Source of the DNA: Rotaria macrura
Taxonomy: Eukaryota > Rotifera > Eurotatoria > Philodinida > Philodinidae
Direction of reading: 5' to 3'
Assembly: GCA_900239685.1 (NCBI GenBank)
Contig: OENT01000054.1
Location: 1-64,000, forward strand
Length of the DNA: 64,000 bases
Shown here: positions 1 through 9,600 of the stretch, piece after piece
Numbering within the stretch: the stretch's first letter is position 1
Layout of the letters: the number at the start of each line of letters is the position of its first letter
Position numbers and translations under genes: made by a program
Notes under the pieces: generated by a model
What the model saw: the letters and a program-made list of their open reading frames with translations, nothing else
Told to the model about the DNA's origin: nothing
Database searches by the model: none

Positions 1-381
1 TAATTGTAGACTAGAAAAAAACTACGAATGCGATGTTCTTCGTTTGAACAGGAACAAAGCCAATGAGTATGAATATATATATTCATGAAAACTACTGTAT
101 TGAAGAAATTTCCTATAATTCCTATGACCAAAAGAGTCGTTAGACAGCATCAGATTAAATTTTATCTTTCGTTCGAGTGGTGAAAACTTTGCTAAGATCT
201 GTACAGCTTAGAGATATGATCACAAGATACGTTCCGTTATTATAACTATGTATTTGATATCGTCAAGCAAAATATATACAGTACGGTCTATTAAGATCTT
301 ATTGACTGAGAGATACTCTTTCTTATATATGAGATATTTCACTGACAATATCACTAGTCTGTTTTTGTTGTATCTAGGTAC
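1..381. other. Probable intron of the Rag GTPase gene
   Basis: No recognisable coding sequence on either strand. The stretch ends in a T-rich acceptor (…gtatctag) directly before the first recognisable RagC/D exon, so it is most simply an intron. Upstream exons of that gene should lie to the left of the window. Confidence 0.45.
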
Positions 382-1206
382 GGGATCGTTTTTCTGAGAC
401 AACTGGTGGAACAGATGCTTGGCCATTAACATCGTTCGGATCGAATTCGAGCTCCCAAAATATATTAATAAACTTTCATTTAACATCAATATTTGATCAT
501 TCAATTTTTGAAGCTTTTTCGAAAGTCATACAAAAACTATTACCACAATTCAATCATTTGGAAGATTTGCTCAATCATCTGGTATCGGCATCAAATATGG
601 AACAAGCGTTTTTATTTGACATAGAAACAAAAATAAGTATTGCAACGGATTCATCACCAAGTGAAATTCAAGTCTGTTAAATCTATGTAGTCTTACGTAA
701 ACTATATTTGTTTGTTATTTTTTCAAGATCTACCAACTCTGCTGCCATATGATTGATTTATTAATTAGTATGAGTCAAATATATGGACGAACAGGTGATA
801 ATGTTACTGACGCTATGGAGTATGATGATGCAAGTTATGAATCTGCCACGAATGAGGATCAGTCGACAAGTACTTCAGATTCCAATAGTGAGATCATTGA
901 AAAAAATTCCAAAAAAGCAGATATCATAAAATCGTTGTTCATATTTTAGGTCTACTAAGTACCGAATCGATAATGGACTCATCCTCATCAATAACTGAAA
1001 AGATAAATGAACCTACATCGAATGTATTTGATTCAATGTCATCGAGTGTTATAAGACTAACAGATGGTCGATCCTTTCAACTCAAAGAAATTAACCAAAA
1101 TCTAGCATTGATATGTATTCTACAGGAACATGCACTTAAAAAGCAAGCTTTTATTGAATATAATGTCCATCAATTCAGACGAACCATTTCAGAACTATTT
1201 CATTAA
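382..1206 (+). CDS. RRAGC: Rag GTPase C/D-type, C-terminal half (partial gene)
   Basis: RagC/RagD pairs with RagA/B on the lysosome and recruits mTORC1 when amino acids are plentiful. Three exons are visible: about 382-670, 728-887 and 950-1206, with GT-AG introns of 57 and 62 nt and matching phases. Exon 1 encodes [16 protein letters not shown] and [17 protein letters not shown]. Exon 2 encodes [16 protein letters not shown]. Exon 3 encodes [15 protein letters not shown] and ends [10 protein letters not shown]-stop. These follow human RagC ([33 protein letters not shown]…CIYG; HCFRKAIHEVFE) in order, covering the roadblock-like dimerisation domain. The GTPase domain lies off the left edge. 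A Ser/Asp/Glu-rich insert of roughly 55 residues follows SQIYG, longer than in vertebrates. RagC and RagD cannot be told apart. The start of the first exon is uncertain; the 62-nt intron is inferred from phase. Confidence 0.88.
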
Positions 1207-1631
1207 GAAAATCAGTCTTCTTCATCTGTTTTTCTAAAGAATAAGATGCAGTTTTTGTTTTTCTTCAAAAGTGATCTTAAGTCGACAACAGAAACGGGTT
1301 ATTATTATTTTTCCATTCAATCTATGTCAAGAATTTCAATGAAGCAGCAATTCATGAGTAGCATTGTTTTTAAAAAGATCTCGGTGTGTGACCCTTTGTA
1401 ATTTTGAACACTATTGTTTTATTTATCTGCATGAATACTAGTGTTGTAACCAAAAACATTAATATTGTACGTTTTTTTTGACTCGTTCTTATCTGCGAGT
1501 GGTTATGAAAATGACAGTTGGTATATGTTTCAACTGGTTCGTGTTTTACATTGATATTAAAGGGCAGTTGCATCAAGCATTTGTATATAAGAAAAAATGT
1601 GGAAACCTCGGATTTAAATCCGAGTGTGATG
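1207..1631. other. RagC/D 3' flank, no gene seen
   Basis: AT-rich sequence after the RagC/D stop. A 100-codon open stretch on the minus strand (1370-1672) has no recognisable motif and runs into the TIR element at 1632. A short palindrome, cggatttaaatccg (about 1610-1623), sits just before that element. Confidence 0.4.
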
Positions 1632-2089
1632 CCAGGGGGAAACGGCGTACTTGAAGTCAAATAGTACATCAAAGTTCAAAAGTAGTTCAAAGTAGTGTAA
1701 AGAAGCTATAGATAGCGTGAAGTCGCCTAAATATTAGCGTCAGTGTTGGATCACACTAACGCTAATACGATGATTAAGATGCGCCTTCTAGTCTAATTGG
1801 CTTAGGACAACTGCCCGGATAGCAGGAGGTGCGGGTTCGATTCCCACGAAGGTCACTTTTCATTGTTCAGTCACATAACATTGTTACTGTGCTTGTCCCT
1901 TTCATTCTATATCTCATATATATCTCTTTCCTTTCCTTTCCATTCCTTTCTATATCGCTCACATATGAAGCTAACACTAAAGTATCTTAAAGTAATTTAA
2001 GGTAGGTTAAAGTAGATTCAAAGTGGCTTAAAGTACTTTAAATTAGTCAAAGTTACTTCAAGTACAAAAGTCAGCCGTTTCCCCCTTGG
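1632..2089. mobile_element. TIR element carrying a tRNA-like unit (about 458 bp)
   Basis: The ends are inverted copies: ccagggggaaacggc…tacttgaagt on the left, and the reverse complement of ccaagggggaaacggc with tacttgaagt a few bases further in on the right. Inside the termini lie degenerate 10-11-bp repeats of the type aaagtagnttnaa (about 1675-1700 and 1978-2060). The centre holds a tRNA-like sequence. There is no ORF, so this is a non-autonomous element. No clear target-site duplication was found. Its termini resemble those of the hairpin element at 4148-4799 (caagggggaaaaggcgta), suggesting one family with different cores. Confidence 0.6.
1782..1855 (+). tRNA. tRNA-like pol III unit, probably a decayed tRNA
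   Basis: Acceptor arms cgccttc/gaaggtc pair at six of seven positions. A D-arm (gtct…ggac) and a 4-bp anticodon stem (ctgc/gcag) can be drawn. The A box tagtctaattgg is near consensus and the B box ggttcgattcc is perfect. A TTTT terminator follows at 1857-1860. Against a working tRNA: the would-be anticodon loop ccggata lacks U33 and a purine at 37, and the T-stem has a C·A mismatch. I cannot assign an amino acid. It could still be transcribed by pol III, as a SINE-like head or tRNA relic inside the surrounding TIR element. Confidence 0.5.
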
Positions 2090-2175
2090 TTTTAAGTGTA
2101 CTTCAAAAAGTAAAACCTTATGGACAACAGATTGGTTTTGAGCAAACTGTCTGCAAAATCATCTTGGAGAGTAGT

Positions 2176-2525
2176 CCCAGGAGGATGATTCCGACAGTTG
2201 GATCCGATCGGATGCCTCTCTGATCTGATCATGTTTCTATCGGAGTTTCTCTTATCCGACGAAATCCCATCGGATTCCTGGTTGCGATTCCTGATTCGGA
2301 TCCCTAGTGTTGGGTTTTATCGAATCCTACTATCGGAATCCGATTGGATTTTATCGTATGATTAGACAGGCCTCTAATATTGGGTTGAAATGGTAATTCG
2401 TACACAAATAAGAAAATAAGTTTTCTCCCGTCGGATCCGTTATTGTTTCCACAACCAGGATTCCCATAGGATTTCATCGGATCGAAGGATCCGATCGAAT
2501 CCGTTACTGGATTCATTCACCTGGG
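2176..2525. mobile_element. MITE, copy 1 of a family seen twice in this window
   Basis: About 350 bp with ends cccaggaggatgattcc and the reverse complement of cccaggtgaatgaatcc. The interior is unusually rich in atcggat/atccgat and ggattcc motifs. The same sequence, with small indels, recurs at 10269-10580 in an SF3A1 intron. This copy carries two short inserts relative to the other, one near cggatgcctctctgat and one near ggttgcgattcc. There is no coding capacity. A TA duplication is not clear at this copy. Confidence 0.75.
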
Positions 2526-2564
2526 GTAAGGAATAGGGGCCATCCAGGTCGCATCCTCACGATT

Positions 2565-2828
2565 GTTAACGACCGTATACGTCTTAATACGGTCACAATG
2601 CCCGTATTTTGTCGTATTTCAGCTTAATACATGACTCAGTATTAAGACCGTATTTCTACGGACAGTGTACGGTAAAATACGATCTATTACCAAGATCGTT
2701 TGCGATCGGAAACGACTGTGTACCTTCGTATACGCCAAGGAGAAATACGATCGTAATACTGAGTCATGTATTACGATGAAATACGGTCGTGTACGCAATC
2801 GTATACGGTAGTAAACGCTTGTTGATTG
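2565..2828. repeat. Imperfect inverted repeat with about 100-nt arms
   Basis: The sequence folds back around position 2700. The left arm contains taatacatgactcagtatta and the right arm its exact reverse complement, flanked on both sides by diverged inverted copies of ccgtatac and cgtatttc blocks. The motif cgtat/atacg recurs many times. It is probably another foldback-type, non-autonomous DNA element. Its ends could not be fixed. Confidence 0.5.
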
Positions 2829-3029
2829 AGTCCATAATCATCGACCAGGGCACCGGCTCACGTTGACGAACTTTATTCAAATGAACCAGAGAACTGTTCG
2901 AATGACTCCTTTAAACGAGCGGAGCTTTTTCAAACATTTCTTTTCGAATGTAATTACCCAGGACGTGCACTACAACGAACAATTGCGATCGTAAACAACC
3001 GTATATGTGCCGCATTTTAACGTTTCGGC

Positions 3030-3900
3030 ATGCACCGTACGCTGAAAAAAAATAAGGTTTCACGAGAAACCTCTGAGGTTTCGTCAAGTTTTACTATACT
3101 ATATAAGTGTCCGTAGGATCATACGAAACCTGCAAGATGTTTAGCAACATCCAAGGTTTTGTAAAATTCTTTGGAGAGTTTTAAAATATAAAAATGTTTC
3201 GTCTTGAACCCTTTGAAATTTACGTTATCCCTTAGGTTTGGTCAAAAATCCTTTTGAGTTTCGTATATAAAACGTTTTGTAAATATGCTTCGTGTAGAAT
3301 TAGGACTACGAAGCTACCATTACCAAGTTAATACGTTTCTAAGCAGCTGGTAACTTGTCCATTACCAGTTACGCGCTTAAAGTAACAGGTCGCTTCGAGT
3401 TACCGGGTAACGGAGTAACGGGTTGAACCACTCTTCTAATAAGCATCAGAAAAGGTTTTAAGAAATATTATGAAATTCTATAAAGTTCGACCAAAGTATG
3501 TCAGGCTAGGGGAATCCATTCGTGAAATCCCTATTTTCACAATTTTCAGTTCATATTTTTCCAGAAAAACATTTTTTTCCACAAAAATTTGAAATGTTTC
3601 ATTGAAATTATTTTGTTTCTCACGAAACCTGTTTTTGCATTCAGAGATAGGTTTAAAAAAGAAGAAAAGTAAATGTGAAAATAATAAAAATTCCTGTATC
3701 AGATTCAGATTCCCTTAGCCCAACTTGCTTTACTCAAACTTTTTAGAGTTTCGTTTTTTCCATGAAAACCTACTTTGCTGATAATTGGAGGAGTCGTTGA
3801 TTCCGTCGCTCCGATACCGTTACCGGGTAACTAGTAACGAAAACGTTACCCGTCACTTGATAAAACATTCCATTTCTAGTTAGATCAGTTGTCAGATGAA
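3030..3900. repeat. Composite repeat region with gaaacct and gttaccgggtaac motifs
   Basis: Many copies of aaacct/aggttt in both orientations (3050-3800) are interleaved with two blocks containing the palindrome gttaccgggtaac (near 3400 and 3825). The flanks of these two blocks are partly inverted relative to each other. It looks like nested, decayed non-autonomous transposons. No ORF and no family could be named. Confidence 0.35.
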
Positions 3901-4172
3901 CAAATAAGAATGGTGAGTTTGATTTTAGACGTTACAATAGGATAATATGTTTTTTTGTATTTAAATCAAACATCCCATGCCGGTTGTTTCACCCACCAGA
4001 ACCTGGAGGGACTAGCAGAAGAAATGCCTGAAAATCGCGGTATTCTGTAGGAATACACATGACGTCGCTGGTACATGCAATTAGTCTCCCGGCCACAAAC
4101 TTCCCTGATTTTTCTAGTGAGTTCCGAGTAAATTAGTGTGTCTTTCCCAAGGGGGAAAAGGCGTATTTCTAC

Positions 4173-4660
4173 ACTCTAAAAAAAATAAGTACTTTCCTGA
4201 ACCCCCTAAAAAGGTTCGGTAGATTTGAAATAGGATCCAAATGACCAGAAATGCATAAAAAACGATTGTTCAGTTCTACGAAACTTTTAAAGGATCTTCC
4301 CGTGTGCCCGCGGGCCGAACCCTCTTCTACGAAACCTTTTTTTAAGTTTCGTAAAACGAAAAAAGGTTTCGAAAGGAAATGCGAAACCTTTGAGTTTCTG
4401 CTTAACCCTCAGTGGTTTCGCAGTTTTTTTCTACGAAACTCTAAAGGTTTCGCATTTCCTTTCGAAACCTTTTTTCGTTTTACGAAACTTAAAAAAGGTT
4501 TCGTAGAAGAGGGTTCGGCCCGCGGGCACACGGGAAGATCCTTTAAAAGTTTCTTAGAACTGAACAATCGTTTTTTAAGCATTTCTGGTCATTTGGATCC
4601 TATTTCAAATCTACCGAACTTTTTTAGGGGGTTCAGGAAAGTACTTATTTTTTTTAGAGT
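4173..4660. repeat. Near-perfect palindrome, arms about 225 nt
   Basis: The left arm starts actctaaaaaaaataagtac and the right arm ends with its reverse complement. Blocks such as ggatcttcccgtgtgcccgc, ctacgaaacctttttt and gaaaggaaatgcgaaacc recur inverted on the other side, with a loop of about 30 nt near 4400-4430. Only a few mismatches are visible. A transcript across it would form a long double-stranded RNA. Confidence 0.85.
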
Positions 4661-4663
4661 GCA

Positions 4664-4785
4664 TGTATTTCTGTATTTCTGAAATACGTGGAAATACATA
4701 GAAATACGTAGAAATACATAGAATTACGTGTAAATACGTAGAAATACATAGAAATATTTGGAATACATAGAAATCCGGAAATACG
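4664..4785. repeat. Tandem repeat of about 10-11 bp (gaaatacrta)
   Basis: About ten degenerate copies of gaaatac(g/a)ta in a row, between the hairpin and the right terminus of the foldback element. The unit matches the sequence just inside that element's own terminus (gtatttctac on the left), so it probably arose by amplification of the subterminal sequence. Confidence 0.7.
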
Positions 4786-4799
4786 CTTTTTCCCCCTTG

Positions 4800-6678
4800 T
4801 TCTAAAGTGTACTCACTTTTTGAGTAAACAAAAAAATAAATCATTCTTTTATTAAATGAGAGTCATCAATGCGACTGATTTATCAATAGAAAATTATAAA
4901 CAGATGTTTCTTTCAAACGAACTTGATAAAATTTTAGCTCATTCTCTAATTATTTGCTGAGAATAAAAATGTTAGTTACTGATTTTTCTAGGCCCATGCC
5001 TTGGAAAATAAATTCGTGTGAGATCACTAAAATATATTTCTTTCTACGAAGAAAGCAAATTTTATCAACACGAAATCGAAACTAATTGATTGAATAGCAT
5101 TTTACAAGAAACAATGTTGAGAACGAATTAAGGTTTCGCCATCAAGGTCAAGCCCTATTCCAGTTGTTGACATAGATTTGATGAGTGAATAATCTGTTCG
5201 CTAATATTTATTATTATGTCTAATTATTTCTAATTAAGAGAAAGATGAATGTTTTTGGTAGTAACAAAGAAGAAATCGATGATATTGTTACCGTTCGAAA
5301 AGTAGAGAAGAAACTAGATCGATTTGTACACCTTAAATTTTTCTGAAATTTGTTCTCAGGAAAAAGCATCAAGCTAAATAGAAACAAAAAGTTACATTAT
5401 TACGATTATTAGTAAGTCAATTCTCACGAGTAGAATAGAACCATTAGCTCATGATCTATAAATTCTATTATTGAGACGGTGTCTGGTTTGATTGATGACG
5501 ATTAATAGGCATTGTGTTATCTTTTATAGGTAGATCTTAAATAAATTTTAATTTTTTCGAAGGAATATACATATCTCACTCTACAGAAAAAGCGTATGAA
5601 AACAATGTAGCATATAAGATTCGATTTAGCATTGCTTCCTGTGTTAAACGGGGCAAGCCGTCAATTTCTTTCTTGCTTTACTCGAAAATGATTTGAACAA
5701 CAGCTGCATTTGTTTTTATTTAAAATGGATATTAGTATACATTATAATAGACGACTTGACAGATAATCGATACTAAATAATCAGTGCTTCCACGTATTAT
5801 CAAAAGCTTTTCAGGCAGTTTTTAGTAGAAATTTGTAACAGGGCATAAAATACGAAGTAAAGCCAGAATTCATTATCTCTTCTACAATCTTGCCTTGTCA
5901 ACATTTAATCTTCTCGAATGACGAAATAATATGAATTCTTTTTGTACGGTACATGTAATTTTTTTCTTTATTTTATATTACTGCTCTCTGAAGTTAGTTC
6001 GTGAATGACACGATCATGCTTCATCGCATTCAGTAATCGTTGTTCGCTAACATAGAAATATGAAAGATATTCTCGGATCTGAATAATATCGTCACATAGT
6101 TTTCTGAAACTCATAATATATTCTAGTCTGACTATTGACAAGAAGTACACTGTAGAATTCAATGGAAAGGAAATTTTGTTGGCGACTTCTTTCTTCTAAT
6201 GACTAACATAAATAAGAGAGAAAGGGGAGAGACTTTTTATTGGAAATGATCTCATAATCATGATCTGCACAAATTAAATATCTTGCAGAGAGAACGTCGG
6301 AAAAACTAAGTTTTTGCAGCTAAATAGTCTACGTAGCCCTGTAAACATTATATTGTGAGAATCAATAATAAAGAATTTAAAAAGACTAAGTGATTAATCT
6401 TCATCTTTTTTAAGAGTAGACCATTCTCTAGTGAAATAAATAAATTAATATATTGAATGTGCTTTCTTATTTGATGCTAGTATGATGAACAATATGGATG
6501 ACTATTATCTCGTAATAAACTTTCATTGTTGACAAAAACATGTTGGATAAATTTAGTTTGTTTAAATATTAGTTTTAAAATTTTCGTACATCTAGATTTA
6601 GATCAACCAAGTTTATTACATATTAAACTTTTGACAATAAACATTGACAAAGACACAGACAAATCTGAATAGACAAGT
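4800..6678. other. Intergenic region, no secure gene
   Basis: AT-rich sequence between the transposon island and the 3' end of SF3A1. One minus-strand open stretch (5968-6162) ends MKHDRVIHELTSESSNIK-stop and could be a terminal exon of something, but I see no recognisable domain and no supporting exon. Nothing else stands out. Confidence 0.4.
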
Positions 6679-9600
6679 TTATTTTTTTCGTCCACCACGT
6701 TCTTTCAATTGTAAATATACAACTGAACCTTTCATCATATTATAAAATCCAAGTGAATTGGAGTCTTTGACAAACATTTCATTATAAACAAGTTTTTGTT
6801 TCCCTGGTTGCATACCACCAAGTAAATCGGATAATTTTGCTTTAATAACCGATATCTTAAGAGAAAGAGAAAATGAACAAGGTGTTTCTAAAGAAAGAAA
6901 AAGAAGACAAATCAACTTACAGGATCAGTTACAGGTAATGTTAATGGTACAGCTTGACCGTTAAGATTCCATTCTGGTTTTTCTGGTACGATCGGTAATT
7001 GAACTGTAATAGTAACTTGACCCTAAAGAATAAAGTACTTGTTAGTGTTTTGAAAATGAATGCATGAAATAATTTATTCTTACTCGTCCGAATGTTTTAT
7101 AGAATTCTTCTTCAGGTATTAGTTGATCTTCAGTTTTTGATCGTTTTGCAGATGGTTCCTCAGGTAATGGCGGTGGATGCATTGGTGGTTGTGGTGCTAC
7201 AGCTACCATCGATGGCATAGCAACCATTGTATGGGTGGGTTGAGGAAGAATAGTAACTGGCTGAATACCAGGACGTGGCATTATTGATGTAGCAACAAGT
7301 GTTCGTTGAGGTGGTGCAGTCATTGGAACCATGGGTTTCGTAACCAGTGATGAAAGTTGCGGCGGCTTTTGAATGGTTTTAGCTGTCGATGAATATGTTG
7401 TTGTCGTTGCTGTAGTTGGCTTCGGTATCGATGGACCAATGCGATTAGCTGCTGCAGCATCATCCTCAAGAAGACCTTGACTACGATGAATAGCAGTTAT
7501 TTGATCTTCTATTGTTATATTAGCCAGTGCTTTCTTCGATGTTTTTTCAGCTATTGAAAAATAAACGACGATACATTAAAAATATATTTTGTGTAGAAGA
7601 CGAAAAATCTCACCAGTTGCTGTATGACCATCCCATTGTACTTTAACATCAGGACGTCGTTCTTCTTCACCCATCTAGAGTAACAAATGTATTAGAATAT
7701 TTCTCATCAAATATAAAATTACAGGGCAAACTCTCGCTTCTGCAGCATATTTCAAGAAAACCTTTCTGACTATCAATTTCGATAGAATATTTCTTAAGTA
7801 TGATCTACAATGCTAGTTTAGATATTCGAATATGAGATGATTAGTGAACAATGAATATGATGAAAATACAGCATGTTGCTTCTGTATTCGCAACTCTCTG
7901 TCTATAGCAATCGCAAACTGCTGTATCACATAATGTAATTCTCTTATTAGTTTGCACTTCATTAAAACTATTGTTTCGATATCCAACAAGTACATATAAA
8001 ATTTTAACTTACTTTAAGACCAATAATTGTTTCTTGTGAACCCATACCAAAAATATCTGTACGACGTTCGGCAAATTTCTTTAATTCAAGTTCAACATGT
8101 GAACCTAAATTTCAAAACAAACATTCAACAAACAAACCTATACTTAATAAATGAATATATACCTGGTTCATAAACTTGCTCGTTATCTTGTTGCTCATTA
8201 AGTTTTTCTCGTCGTTGAATCCATGCTGGATCCAATAAAGCTTAAAAATGAAGAAAACAAAATTGATAAATGTGTATGACATTTAAGAAAATAAAGATGA
8301 CTGATTATATTTACTTACCATATTTTGTATGAGATGAAATACTACTGGCTGGGATCTTTTCATTTGTAATTGGAGATATTAAGTATTGTTCACCTTGGTT
8401 TATTGTTAACATTTTATCTAGGAAAAAAAATACATTTTCATTGATAAAGAAAACCGATTCTCATTAGTATGTATGAGACCTTTTGGATTGTATGGTTTAA
8501 TAATCACATCTTGTGGTTTTAATGGTGTTGGTAATTTATCTGTAGGTATAGCTGGAGGTAACGCAGTTGTTGGTAAACTAGGATGCAATGGTGGTGGTAA
8601 TGAAGGATGGCTAGCTGGTATACGAGATATCATGACAGGCGCATGAGGACCACCACGATGCATGAGTGTTGGTTGTGGTACTTGCGGAGGCGGTGGTACA
8701 TTCATATCGTCATCGTCCTGTTCCATGTCCATTTCTTGCATATTAACATTCGAAGTCATGGCTGTTGGTGGTGAATGAGGTGGTGATCCCATATCCATTT
8801 CTGCTGAAATATCCGACATGCTAACCATGGTTGTTGATGTTATATGTTGAAAGTTCTAAAACATGCGATATTGTATGTGGAGATTTCCTTAAAAATAAAA
8901 CTTACGCTTCGATCTAAACGTTCTTGAAGAAGCATTCGTGCGCCGACCATTTCCGGTGTTGTTGGAGGCTTGAAAAGAAAAAGTGAATGTACTGAGCAAT
9001 GTTGAAAGAAAAATGTCGAAAAGGAGAAATGTCGGAAAGTTTGCAGATGGCAAGGATGAAATCCTATTCGAGTTGATGTCGTAAATATGGTCGAATGAAA
9101 ACTGGACGACCTGACAAATAATCAGTGAGCATGAAGTGTAATTGTGAAACATAATAATAACATATGCAATTTCGCATAGAACATAAAGGAAAAGCTTTAA
9201 AAATAATCATCACTTTCTCTGATTATAAAAAGAACAGTTACTAAGAGTAGAACTTAAACTAGTTATGTATAATTATCAGACTAATTGATAAAAGAAATGA
9301 AAAGACTATACGCATGGATATCTAGCTGTATAAATACTGTGATATATCATATTTTTGACACTCATTCCTTCTATTATAAAACGATATATAACTACGGAGT
9401 GGACCGAAAACACATTCTGTACAACGTCGTATTGATAGACTTGTTGATCATTATGCAAATAATCAAATTAGTCTAGAAAGATATTTAGAAGAGTTGTCGT
9501 TTGTGCCCGCTAAGAATAAAAGAAAAATAAGTTAAAATTATTGATTGTTTAATATTTTCTTGTTAGATTATTCTTCATATAAAAGGATTAAAAACATAGT

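Larger units (their letters stand above)
4148..4799. mobile_element. Foldback TIR element with a giant hairpin core
   Basis: Ends caagggggaaaaggcgtattt and the reverse complement of caagggggaaaaagcgtattt are near-identical inverted repeats. The core (4173-4660) is a long near-perfect palindrome. Right of the core are tandem 10-11-bp units. There is no transposase. The termini are close to those of the 1632-2089 element. The near-identity of the hairpin arms suggests recent formation or ongoing correction between them. Confidence 0.7.

Noticed and set aside
220-504. 94-codon minus-strand ORF
   Set aside because: It overlaps the RagC/D exon on the opposite strand and has no recognisable motif; an antisense shadow.
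4251-4682. 143-codon plus-strand ORF
   Set aside because: It lies entirely within the hairpin palindrome and tandem repeats; it is open by composition, not a gene.
5968-6162. Minus-strand ORF ending SNIK
   Set aside because: Plausible amino-acid composition but no domain, no partner exon and no conserved motif; left as unannotated.
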